From JBFWML01 sp050251635 (GTDB lineage: Bacteria > Campylobacterota > Campylobacteria > Campylobacterales > SZUA-545): a DNA stretch of 64,000 nt. The stretch lies in the NCBI GenBank assembly GCA_050251635.1, contig JBFWML010000004.1, positions 1 to 64,000 of the forward strand, read 5' to 3'. Shown here piece after piece: positions 42,442-53,304 of this stretch (its first letter is position 1; every line of letters begins with the position of its first letter). Under the pieces are notes generated by a model. It had not been told where the DNA came from. It did no database searches and worked only from the letters and a program-made list of their open reading frames with translations. The position numbers were made by a program, and so were the translations under genes.

Positions 42442-43613
42442 TAGTTGCTCCCCTTTGCTGCACTCACCGCTTTGCGCGCGCCGTCGGTCAGGCCGTCGGC
42501 GGCGATGATGTTTTTGATATTGGCGTTTTTCAGAATCTGGGCCGCTTCGATCGCGTTGGTGCCATCCAGACGCACGATCACGGGCACATGCACATCGGCG
42601 GTTTTGGCCGCCTCGAGAATGCCGTTGGCAACGCGATCGCAGCGGACGATGCCGCCGAAGATGTTGACGAAGATCGCTTTGACGTTTTTATCGCGCAAAA
42701 TAATCTCGAAACCCTTAGCGACGGTTTCGGCCGAAGCGCCGCCGCCCACGTCGAGGAAGTTGGCCGGTTCGCCGCCTTCGTGTTTGATAATGTCCATTGT
42801 CGCCATCGCAAGACCCGCGCCGTTAACCATGCAGCCGACGTTGCCGTCGAGTTTGACGTAAGAGAGGCCATATTTGCCCGCTTCGATTTCGCTGGGCTCC
42901 TCTTCGCTCAAATCCCGCATCGCTTCGATATTGGCGTGGCGGAAAAGCGCGTTGTCGTCAAAACCCATCTTCGCATCCAGCGCGATAAATTTCCCTTCAC
43001 CGGTAAGCACCAGCGGGTTGATCTCGACCATATTGGCGTCGTTTTCCATGTAGCACTTATAAAGCGCCTGCGCGAACTTGATAAATTCGCCCATCTGCTC
43101 CTTGGGCAGACCCAGACCAAAGGCCAGTTCGCGGCCGTGATAACCCTGAAAACCGATGGCCGGATCGATGGCGATTTTCACGATCTTTTCGGGGCTTTTG
43201 TGGGCGACCTCTTCGATCTCCATGCCCCCTTCGGTCGATGCCATCATCACGGGCAGCTCGCGGGCGCGGTCAAGCACCATGCCGAGGTAATACTCGCGCT
43301 TAATATCGGCGCCGCTTTCGATGTACACCTTCTGAACCAGTTTGCCCTCGGGGCCGGTCTGGTGGGTCACCAGCGTCATGCCCAGAATCTGGCTGGCCAG
43401 CGTTTCGACCTCGTCGTGGCTCTTGGCCAGCTTCACGCCGCCGCCCAAGCCCCGGCCGCCCGCATGAATCTGCGCCTTAACAACCCAGATTTTGCTCTCC
43501 AGATTGGTGGCCGCCATGCGTGCGTCTTTGGCGCTGTGGGCGACGATGCCCGGCAGAACCGGCACGCCGTAACTTTTAAAAATCTCTTTGGCTTGGTACT
43601 CATGAATATTCAT
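42441..43613 (-). CDS. sucC: succinyl-CoA ligase subunit beta
   Basis: 390 residues; ATP-grasp domain opening [18 protein letters not shown], the glycine-rich [17 protein letters not shown] loop, NPLVLT, and the CoA-ligase part ([15 protein letters not shown] [10 protein letters not shown]). Complex with SucD. The stop abuts sucD. Nucleotide preference (ATP or GTP) cannot be read from this inspection. Confidence 0.96.
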   Translation of the reverse strand: MNIHEYQAKEIFKSYGVPVLPGIVAHSAKDARMAATNLESKIWVVKAQIHAGGRGLGGGVKLAKSHDEVETLASQILGMTLVTHQTGPEGKLVQKVYIESGADIKREYYLGMVLDRARELPVMMASTEGGMEIEEVAHKSPEKIVKIAIDPAIGFQGYHGRELAFGLGLPKEQMGEFIKFAQALYKCYMENDANMVEINPLVLTGEGKFIALDAKMGFDDNALFRHANIEAMRDLSEEEPSEIEAGKYGLSYVKLDGNVGCMVNGAGLAMATMDIIKHEGGEPANFLDVGGGASAETVAKGFEIILRDKNVKAIFVNIFGGIVRCDRVANGILEAAKTADVHVPVIVRLDGTNAIEAAQILKNANIKNIIAADGLTDGARKAVSAAKGSN

Positions 43614-43617
43614 ACGA

Positions 43618-45009
43618 TTACTCCTTGGGTGCGATCATCTGTTCGGGAACAACATAGGCGTCAAACTGTTCGGCGGTCAAAAGCCCCAGCTTGATGCCTG
43701 TTTCTTTGAGTGTCAGGTTCTCTTTGTAGGCGGTTTTGGCGATCTTGGCCGCATTTTCGTAGCCGATCAGCGGGTTGAGCGCCGTCACCAGCATCAAGGA
43801 GTCGTTGAGGTAGTGCTTGATCTTTTCTTCGTTGGGTTCAATCCCGATCGCGCAGTTGTCGTTAAAGGAGACCATCGAATCGGCCAGCAGACGGATCGAC
43901 TGCAGCAGGTTGTAGATGATGACCGGCTTAAAGACGTTCAGTTCGAAGTTGCCCTGAGAAGCGGCAAAGCCGATCGCCGCGTCGTTGCCCATCACTTGAA
44001 CCGCCACCATCGTCATCGCTTCGGATTGGGTGGGGTTGACTTTGCCGGGCATAATCGAACTACCCGGTTCGTTTTCGGGGATGGTGATTTCCCCCAGACC
44101 GCAGCGCGGGCCGGAGGCCAGCCAGCGGATGTCGTTGGCGATTTTCATCAGGTTGGCCGCCAGAGACTTGAGCGCACCGCTTAAATGCGCCGCCGCGTCG
44201 TGGCTGGTGAGTGCCTGAAACTTATTGGCCGCAGAGAAAAACTGCTTGCCTGTCACACGGCTGACCTCTTCGGCCACAAACTCCGAAAGTTTGGGGTGGG
44301 CGTTTAATCCCGTACCCACCGCCGTGCCGCCGATGGCCAGTTCGCGCACATAGTCCAGCGACTGGGCGATCTGGCGGGCGTTGGTTTCGAGCATGGCCAC
44401 ATAGCCGGAGAACTCCTGACCCAAGGTCAAAGGCGTCGCATCCTGCAGATGGGTGCGGCCGATCTTGACGATTTTGCTAAAGGCCTTGGATTTCTCATCC
44501 AAGGTTTTTTTCAGCAGATTCAGGGCCGGAAGCAGCCGATCCTCCACCTCGACAACCGTAGCAATATGCATCGCGGTCGGGAAGGTGTCGTTGGAGCTTT
44601 GACTCATATTGACGTGATCGTTGGGGTGAACCAGACGCTTAGGGCCCCGTTCGCCGCCCATCATTTCGCTGGCGCGGGAGGCGATGACTTCATTGAGATT
44701 CATGTTGCTCTGGGTGCCGCTGCCCGTCTGCCAGACCGAAAGCGGAAACTCGCCCTCGTGTTTGCCCGCAATAATCTCGTCGCAGGCCTGAACAATCGCC
44801 TTGGACATTTCGGGCTCGAGCTTGCCCAGTTTTTCGTTCACAACCGCCAAGGAACGCTTCAAAACCGCAAAGGCGGAGATTAAAGGTTCGGGCATCTTTT
44901 CGGTGCCGATTTTAAAGTTTTCCAAACTCCGCTGGGTTTGGGCCGCCCACAGTTTGTCTGCGGGCACAGCCATTTCGCCCATCGTGTCCTTTTCGATCCG
45001 CGTCTTCAC
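43618..45009 (-). CDS. fumC: class II fumarate hydratase
   Basis: 463 residues of the fumarase/aspartase superfamily. Signature [16 protein letters not shown] (about residue 316) carries the catalytic serine; [21 protein letters not shown] and [14 protein letters not shown] are intact. Interconverts malate and fumarate. It follows mdh by nine bases; order mdh-fumC-sucC-sucD-oor is a single transcription unit. No oxygen-labile class I fumarase is seen here. Confidence 0.97.
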   Translation of the reverse strand: MKTRIEKDTMGEMAVPADKLWAAQTQRSLENFKIGTEKMPEPLISAFAVLKRSLAVVNEKLGKLEPEMSKAIVQACDEIIAGKHEGEFPLSVWQTGSGTQSNMNLNEVIASRASEMMGGERGPKRLVHPNDHVNMSQSSNDTFPTAMHIATVVEVEDRLLPALNLLKKTLDEKSKAFSKIVKIGRTHLQDATPLTLGQEFSGYVAMLETNARQIAQSLDYVRELAIGGTAVGTGLNAHPKLSEFVAEEVSRVTGKQFFSAANKFQALTSHDAAAHLSGALKSLAANLMKIANDIRWLASGPRCGLGEITIPENEPGSSIMPGKVNPTQSEAMTMVAVQVMGNDAAIGFAASQGNFELNVFKPVIIYNLLQSIRLLADSMVSFNDNCAIGIEPNEEKIKHYLNDSLMLVTALNPLIGYENAAKIAKTAYKENLTLKETGIKLGLLTAEQFDAYVVPEQMIAPKE

Positions 45010-45018
45010 CGAAACTCC

Positions 45019-45969
45019 TTAAGCGTAGAACTGGCGATCGTGCAGCGTCTTGATCAGCTTCTCGACCGATCCGACCGACTGCGCAAAAAGCGCCTTCTCT
45101 TTGTTGTCCATCGTCACTTCGATCACCTTCTCCACGCCGTTGGCGCCCAATACCACGGGAACGCCGGTAACGACGTTGCTGTAGCCGTATTCGCCTTCGA
45201 GCAGCACCGCGCAGGGGTAAATCTGCTTGGAGTCGCGCAAAATCGCTTCGCACATCATCGCCGTCGCCTTAGCGGGGGCGTAATAGGCCGAGCCGTTTTG
45301 CAGATATTTCACAATCTCCGCGCCCGCGTTTTTGGTGCGATCGACGATTTCGTCGATCTCGGTTTCGCTCAGCAGATCGCTCAAGGGCACGCCCGCCACG
45401 GTCGAATAGCGGCGTACGGGAACCATATCGTCGCCGTGGCCGCCCAGAACGGTCGCGCGGATCTGGCCGGAACCGTAACCGAGTTTTTCGTAGATAAAGC
45501 TGGCCATCCGCGCGGAATCGAGCAGGCCCGCCATGCCGATGATTTTGGACTTATCAAACCCGGTTTCCCGCAGCATGACATAGGTCATGGGGTCAAGCGG
45601 ATTGGTCACCACGATCACGATCGCATCGGGGCAATGCTCTTTAATATCCTTCGCGACGCTGCGCATCACCTCGGCGTTCACCAGAAGCAGGTCGTCACGG
45701 CTCATACCGGGACGGCGGGGGCTGCCGGCGGTTACCACAACAATGTCGCTGCCCTTAAGACCCTCGGCCTCTTCGGCCACGCGCACTTTGGTGTGACTTC
45801 TAACCACCGCGGCGGCCTGGGACATATCCAGCGCCTTACCCCACGCGATCTCGGTTTTGGAGTCGCGCAAGACGACTTCGTGAACCGTTCCCAGCATCGA
45901 AAGGCTGTAGGCGACCGTCGAACCGACGTTGCCTGCGCCGATGATCGAAACTTTTTTACCCTGCTTCAT
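45019..45969 (-). CDS. mdh: malate dehydrogenase (LDH-like)
   Basis: 316 residues, NAD-type: KVSIIGAGNVGSTVA, VVTAGSPRRPGMSR (catalytic loop Arg), NPLDPMTYV and GGHGDDMVPVRR (His/Asp pair). First gene of the TCA operon. ATG 45969 has AAGGAG four bases upstream; its leader (see 45985-46073) can form a pseudoknot ending five bases before this ribosome site, and a 9-codon upstream frame overlaps the ATG. The icd stop is about 140 bases further upstream. Confidence 0.97.
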   Translation of the reverse strand: MKQGKKVSIIGAGNVGSTVAYSLSMLGTVHEVVLRDSKTEIAWGKALDMSQAAAVVRSHTKVRVAEEAEGLKGSDIVVVTAGSPRRPGMSRDDLLLVNAEVMRSVAKDIKEHCPDAIVIVVTNPLDPMTYVMLRETGFDKSKIIGMAGLLDSARMASFIYEKLGYGSGQIRATVLGGHGDDMVPVRRYSTVAGVPLSDLLSETEIDEIVDRTKNAGAEIVKYLQNGSAYYAPAKATAMMCEAILRDSKQIYPCAVLLEGEYGYSNVVTGVPVVLGANGVEKVIEVTMDNKEKALFAQSVGSVEKLIKTLHDRQFYA

Positions 45970-45984
45970 GGAGCTCCTTCTTTG

Positions 45985-46073
45985 ACCGTCCGCATAAAGG
46001 TTTTTTAAGTCCTGTGACGGGGCTTGAACTACGGACGGTTTTTCTCTTCTAAAGCGAGTCCCTCACAGGACCC
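45985..46073 (-). promoter_or_regulatory. candidate pseudoknot leader of the mdh-fumC-sucCD-oorDABC operon
   Basis: On the minus strand two perfect stems interleave: S1 GTCCTGTGA (46071-46063) with TCACAGGAC (46017-46009), and S2 ACCGTCCG (46039-46032) with CGGACGGT (45992-45985). The topology is an H-type pseudoknot with linkers of 23, 14 and 16 bases. S2 ends five bases before AAGGAG of mdh. S1's first arm can instead form a 7-bp hairpin with a GTGA (GNRA) loop (46056-46073). A 9-codon frame from ATG 45995 (MRTVKEGAP) ends on the mdh ATG. Riboswitch, protein-binding leader or attenuator are all possible. Confidence 0.55.
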
Positions 46074-46084
46074 GCAGGTTGTTG

Positions 46085-46096
46085 AATTATTGCATA
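46085..46096 (-). promoter_or_regulatory. possible -10 region of the mdh operon
   Basis: TATGCAATAATT on the minus strand (the AATAAT/TATGCA boxes), ahead of the pseudoknot leader and behind the icd stop. It would give a leader of about 105 bases. Weak match; read-through from icd is the alternative. Confidence 0.35.
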
Positions 46097-46111
46097 CTCT
46101 CGATTACGGCC

Positions 46112-48463
<2,352 letters not shown>

Positions 48464-49405
48464 TTACTCACTTTTGATGTTGTTCAAGTGATGCCTGTAA
48501 CTATGGGTAAAGGTATGGGTGCCGTCGCGGTTACGGACAAAATAGAGATAGTCCGTCTGCGCGGGCGCAAGCGCCGCCGCGATCGCCTCCGGTCCGACCA
48601 TGCAAACCGGCAAAGGCGGAAGCCCGCCGTATTTATAGGTGTTATAGGGGCTTGTGTCCTCACGGATGCGCTTGGCGGTGACACGCTCCCTTGAAAAATA
48701 GCCGTAGTTCAGGGTGCCGTCCATCTGCAGCCGCATCCCTTTTTTGAGGCGGTTGACGATCACCGAAGCGACAACGGGCATCTCTTCATGGTTGGCCGCC
48801 TCCTTTTCGATAATGGAGGCCATGGTGATATAACGGAACCACTGTTTCATTTCGTAACTACCCAAGAAGGCAATGGCCCGTTCTTCATGGGTTTTAAGGG
48901 CGCGATCGATCAAAAGCCGGATCAAACCCGTTTCGTCAATTCCCATCGGCACGTGATAGGTTTCGGGAATCAGCACCCCTTCCGCCATCGGCGCAAGGGC
49001 TTGGTAGGCGGCATGGAGCTTCGAGGCGTTCAGATCGAGCGCTTCGGAGAGCTGATTGAGGGTGACGGGTGTGGTTTCGCCGGGGATCAGGCGGATTTCG
49101 CGCATGGCGGCCTTGGAGGCGACAAGCGCGCGGTAAAAATCCCAACGGGTGGCGTTATGCTCGCCCAGATCGATCCAGCCCTGCTGGGGCGAACCCATCA
49201 GCCGGATCATCCACACATCCGCCCCGTCCAGATCAAGACCGCTTTTTTGAAGGTGTGTTACAATCGCGCGGATTGAGCCTTGCGGCACAAAGAGATAACG
49301 GTCGTTTTCAAGACGGGTCGTAAGGTAAAAAGAGAGCAGCAGCGTGGTCAACAAAATCGTCTCCGCCATGATTAAAACGGCGTTGAGCATCTTGATTTTC
49401 TTCAT
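48464..49405 (-). CDS. mltG: endolytic murein transglycosylase MltG
   Basis: An inner-membrane lytic transglycosylase that terminates glycan strands. One N-terminal helix (about 10-32), then the YceG domain with ASIIEKEAANHEEM (catalytic Glu), RLKKGMRLQMDGTLNY and the DTSPYNTYKYGGLPPLPV signature; up to 313 residues. Three ATGs (49405, 49390, 49369) are possible and none has a good ribosome site; the last shares its CATG with the start of the divergent AsmA-like gene, so the 5' ends may overlap. Confidence 0.92.
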   Translation of the reverse strand: MKKIKMLNAVLIMAETILLTTLLLSFYLTTRLENDRYLFVPQGSIRAIVTHLQKSGLDLDGADVWMIRLMGSPQQGWIDLGEHNATRWDFYRALVASKAAMREIRLIPGETTPVTLNQLSEALDLNASKLHAAYQALAPMAEGVLIPETYHVPMGIDETGLIRLLIDRALKTHEERAIAFLGSYEMKQWFRYITMASIIEKEAANHEEMPVVASVIVNRLKKGMRLQMDGTLNYGYFSRERVTAKRIREDTSPYNTYKYGGLPPLPVCMVGPEAIAAALAPAQTDYLYFVRNRDGTHTFTHSYRHHLNNIKSE

Positions 49406-52088
49406 TCTTATCGTGGCCTTTTTTTTCGCGCTGCTACAGACGGGTCTGAATTTTGAAAAAGTGAGCGTCGGCGGGGTTGAAATCGGGCAACTCTACCTCA
49501 AGATCGATAAAAAATTAATCCTCGAAGCCGAGCATCTAACCCTTGCGCAAACCGGCGAAACGCCCGATCCGGCTGCCATTGTCAGCCAGCTTAGACGCGG
49601 TTTTTTAGCGCTCTATTTTGTCGAACGCATCCACATACAAACCCTTCAAACACCCCAAGGGGCGGTTGAAATTCTCTATGAAGAGGGGCTCTTTTCCGTC
49701 AAACACGAGCGGGGCGAAGCGGTGGTCCAACTGGGCTGGATGGAGCCTGGCGTCGCCTTTGAAATCAAGAGCCTTCGTTATGCGCAGGCCGACCTGACCG
49801 CCGAAGGACGCGGCTTTTTCAACCCGCTGACGGGCTGGTTTTATGCCGATATCGGCTACGCCTCAACCCCAATCTCCGGCACCCTGAATGCCTGGGGCGA
49901 TGCGCAAACCGCGTCGTTGCGCTTCGGCCAGAACCACTTTGAAGCCGGAGGCGTGGAGGGACGTTTTCAAGGAACCGCCGAAATCGACCTGGATTCAAAG
50001 GAGTGGCGCTTTGAAGGCGACGTCTCCGCGCTGGCGATCGAAGGGGACTTGGTCATCATTGCCCGCGAAGGCAAAGCACGGGCCAGCCTGCTCAACGCCA
50101 CCGCCAAAACCCTCGAACCCCTTTCGCGCTACCTTCCCGTAGGCGACAACTACCGGCCGTGGATTTCGGGCAAAATCACCGCCCGTCACTTCGAGGCCAA
50201 AGAGTTCTCCCTCGATATCGATCTATCCAGCGGCAAAGCGCTCTTTGACACCATCTACCTCGACGCCTTCGCCCTCGACGGCGACATCCGCTACCACCCC
50301 GATCTGCCCGCCGCAACCGCCGCCCAGCTGGATGTTTTTATCGCCAACGATTCGTTGCACATCTTTACCCGCGAAGGGCAGTACGAAACGCAGCCCGCCG
50401 ACGCCTATTTGCATATCCACAACCTCTCTTCAAAACAGGGGCGGTTTTTAAACCTGCAGATCGACACGCCGGCTTTGTTCGACCGCTCCATTCAAAACCT
50501 CCTGGCCGCCTACGGCGCCAAAGTCGATATCGAGCAGTACGCCGGCAGCAACCACACGCTTTTTACCCTGCAAATCGATCTTTCCGAAGGCGGCGGCAAT
50601 ATCGCCACCTTCGCGTCAGGGCAGGCCAAAGAGGGTTCGCTCAATCTCTATGGCCTTGAGCTGCTCTTTGATGCGGCCGAACTGGAGATTACGGGAAACC
50701 GGATCGACATCGCGCGCGCGCAGCTCAATCTTCCGGGACTGGGCAGCCTGAGCGCCACGGGCCGGATCGAAGCCGGCGAACGGCGGTTTGATCTGCAAAC
50801 CCGGTCAGGACATCTGCGGCTCATGGACGGATTGGCCGTGGATATGCAAGTGGGCACCATGCCGCTTCTGGGCGAGTGGAACGCAACCGCCCTGCGTATG
50901 AGCCTGCCCGATCTGGGGGCAACCCTTCAAAGCGAAGGCGGCCGCACCGAACTTTCGGTAGCCAATCTTGCGGTGCTTAAACCCCACATTCCCCTCATGG
51001 AGCTGTTCAAGTTAAGCGGCGGCACTCTGGGCGTCGTCCATGACCCCGAAGGGCTGAAGGCCAACTTCCAGGTTGACATCGAAAGCCCGATTTTTTACGC
51101 CGGAAAAAGCCCGATCACCCGGGCTTCGGGGCGCTTTGAGAGCGGCGTCGAAGGGGTTTTGCTCAATATTTTGGAGGGACGGGTCGTGGTCGAGAAGGAG
51201 CAAGACCAGATTCGAGCCCGGATCAATCAGCTTGAGGTGGATGTCACCGAGATTGAAAAGTTCTACAAAGCGCGAAAAAAACGCTTCAAGCGCGAAAACG
51301 GTTCACCCTCGGCACTGGATGACAACCGCATCTTCATCTTCGGCAACCAGACGGCGCTGCGCTATCAAGACAAGCGGCTGGCCACCGAATGGTTCTCTTT
51401 GCACATCGACGGCGATCGGCTGGAGGGCCAGATCAAACAGGAGGACTCCGCACTGGCGATCAGCCGCAACAAAAGCGACATTACGCTGCGCGGCGAGAAG
51501 CTGGGCGCAACTTGGGTGCGGGATCTTTCGGGCATCCACATGACGCGGGGCAGTTGGGACTTGACCGCCTACGCCAACCTCAACAACGAAGATCTCTACG
51601 GCGTTATCCGCATCAACAACGCCGCCTTTAAAGAGGCCCGTTTTATCACCAACGTCATCGCGCTGGTCAACACCCTGCCCTCGCTGGTGCAGTTTCGATC
51701 CCCCGGCTTTACTGCGGAAGGGTTCACGATCGAACGCGGCGTGGTGGAGTTTTATTACGCCTCCGACACGCTGTTTCTCAACGCCGTGCGTTTGGTGGGC
51801 ACCAATACGGACATTATCGCCCAGGGCAGCATCAATCTAAAAACCAAAGAGGTCAATATCTACGCCAGCGTTCAGACCGTTAAATCCGCCAGCAGCCTTA
51901 TTAGCAAAGTGCCGCTACTGGGCTACCTGCTGCTGGGCGAAGAGAAGGCGATTTCCAATGTGCTGCACATCACCGGAACGCTGGAAAAACCGGAGGTGAA
52001 GAGCGAAATCGCCAAGGAGATTATCTTCTACCCCCTAAGCGTTATCGAGCGGACGCTGACCTTGCCCCTGCGGCTGTTTGAGCCCTAA
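49368..52088 (+). CDS. AsmA/YhdP-like envelope protein, ~907 aa
   Basis: It has an N-terminal membrane anchor (MIKTALSILIFFILIVAFFFALL) followed by a very long beta-rich periplasmic part typical of the AsmA/YhdP/TamB superfamily, with a C-terminal block (GVVEFYYASDTLFLN, KTKEVNIYASVQTVKSAS, VPLLGYLLLGEEKA) that matches the YhdP/AsmA_2 end. Relatives form hydrophobic grooves for phospholipid transport to the outer membrane. ATG 49368 is preferred; a GTG at 49344 is possible. The 5' end overlaps mltG's on the other strand. No close family name can be fixed. Confidence 0.8.
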   Translation: MIKTALSILIFFILIVAFFFALLQTGLNFEKVSVGGVEIGQLYLKIDKKLILEAEHLTLAQTGETPDPAAIVSQLRRGFLALYFVERIHIQTLQTPQGAVEILYEEGLFSVKHERGEAVVQLGWMEPGVAFEIKSLRYAQADLTAEGRGFFNPLTGWFYADIGYASTPISGTLNAWGDAQTASLRFGQNHFEAGGVEGRFQGTAEIDLDSKEWRFEGDVSALAIEGDLVIIAREGKARASLLNATAKTLEPLSRYLPVGDNYRPWISGKITARHFEAKEFSLDIDLSSGKALFDTIYLDAFALDGDIRYHPDLPAATAAQLDVFIANDSLHIFTREGQYETQPADAYLHIHNLSSKQGRFLNLQIDTPALFDRSIQNLLAAYGAKVDIEQYAGSNHTLFTLQIDLSEGGGNIATFASGQAKEGSLNLYGLELLFDAAELEITGNRIDIARAQLNLPGLGSLSATGRIEAGERRFDLQTRSGHLRLMDGLAVDMQVGTMPLLGEWNATALRMSLPDLGATLQSEGGRTELSVANLAVLKPHIPLMELFKLSGGTLGVVHDPEGLKANFQVDIESPIFYAGKSPITRASGRFESGVEGVLLNILEGRVVVEKEQDQIRARINQLEVDVTEIEKFYKARKKRFKRENGSPSALDDNRIFIFGNQTALRYQDKRLATEWFSLHIDGDRLEGQIKQEDSALAISRNKSDITLRGEKLGATWVRDLSGIHMTRGSWDLTAYANLNNEDLYGVIRINNAAFKEARFITNVIALVNTLPSLVQFRSPGFTAEGFTIERGVVEFYYASDTLFLNAVRLVGTNTDIIAQGSINLKTKEVNIYASVQTVKSASSLISKVPLLGYLLLGEEKAISNVLHITGTLEKPEVKSEIAKEIIFYPLSVIERTLTLPLRLFEP

Positions 52089-52092
52089 CGCC

Positions 52093-53304
52093 CTACTCGT
52101 GCCGGAGCGTATCGAGCGCATCGACGCCGCTGGCCTTCCGGGCCGGATACCAGGCCGAAGCCAGCACGATTAAAAACGCCCCCAGAACAATAAACGACAA
52201 ATCCAGACCGGAAAGCTCCAGCGGCAACCGGGCGGTTCCGTAAACATCGGCGGGCAGCGAAACAATATCAAAACTCGAAAGCGCCCAAAGCGAAAGTCCG
52301 CCCAGCCCCAGCCCCAGCACAATCCCGCCCATACCGATCACCGCGCCGAGCAAAAAGAAGATTTTTTGCACCTCGGCCCGGCTCGCGCCCAGCGAGAGCA
52401 AAAGCGCGATCTCCTTGCGCCGGTTCAAAACCGTCATCAAAAGCGACGAGACGATATTCAAGGAGGCCACCAAGATGATCAGCATCAGCACCAGAAAAAG
52501 GGCCCGTTTCTCAAGCTCCAGCGCCGAAAAGAAGTTGCTGTTTTGCTCCCACCAGCCCGTAGCCGCCGCCTGCGGCCCCAAAAACGCTTTGATCGCTTCA
52601 ATATCCGCCATGGGGTTGTCGCTGTGAATATGAATCCCGTGTATACGCCCGGCTTCAAGACCCAAAACGGCCCTTAGATCCTCAAGACGGACATAAAAAT
52701 AGGCCTTATCATAGGCAATCAGACCCGATTCAAAAACGCCCTGAACGCTAAAGCGCTTCATCACCGGCGTCATCGAAAGCCCCACCGGTTGCGTCCGGGT
52801 AAAAACCAGCAAAAGCTTTTCCGATTCGCTCAGGGCATAATGGTCATACAGCCCCCGTCCGGCCAGCGCTTCAAAGGGCGCATAAACCCGATCGCCGATC
52901 GCGCGGTCAACCACTTTGTTCACGTGGCGCTCCCGCTCAAAATCGACGCCAAAAACGATATTGCCCTCCATCAGCGCTCCCTTGCGGCTGATGGCTTGAG
53001 CGCGAAGATAGGGACTGAAGCGAAAGTCGGGAAACCGGGCTTCCAAAGCGGCAAGTACCGCCTCATCCATCGTTTCCGAGAAGCGGGGCTGAACGGTAAT
53101 GGGGTAGTTCATCACAAAGAGCTTCTCCCGAAACTCCCGGTCAAATCCGTTCATGATCGCCATGGCGACAATCAGAACCATCACGCCCACACCCACCCCC
53201 AAAAACGCCAGCAAAGCGGCAATGGAGATAAAGGGCTGACTGGGATCAAAACGCAGATAACGCCGGACGATAAAGCCGACAATCCCCCGCCGCTCGTTTA
53301 ACAA
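52093..53304 (-). CDS. LolC/LolE-type ABC transporter permease
   Basis: 403 residues with four helices: one after residue 20 (the FISIAALLAFLGVGVGVMVLIV start, MacB-like), a large periplasmic domain (about 55-270), then three C-terminal helices (VLMLIILVASLNIVSSLLM, LLGAVIGMGGIVLGLGLGG, FIVLGAFLIVLASAWYPARKAS). Campylobacterota use one LolC/E-like protein in lipoprotein release. The TTG start at 53304 abuts secA's stop. The window encodes many lipoproteins that need such a system; LolD is not here. Confidence 0.85.
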   Translation of the reverse strand: MLNERRGIVGFIVRRYLRFDPSQPFISIAALLAFLGVGVGVMVLIVAMAIMNGFDREFREKLFVMNYPITVQPRFSETMDEAVLAALEARFPDFRFSPYLRAQAISRKGALMEGNIVFGVDFERERHVNKVVDRAIGDRVYAPFEALAGRGLYDHYALSESEKLLLVFTRTQPVGLSMTPVMKRFSVQGVFESGLIAYDKAYFYVRLEDLRAVLGLEAGRIHGIHIHSDNPMADIEAIKAFLGPQAAATGWWEQNSNFFSALELEKRALFLVLMLIILVASLNIVSSLLMTVLNRRKEIALLLSLGASRAEVQKIFFLLGAVIGMGGIVLGLGLGGLSLWALSSFDIVSLPADVYGTARLPLELSGLDLSFIVLGAFLIVLASAWYPARKASGVDALDTLRHE

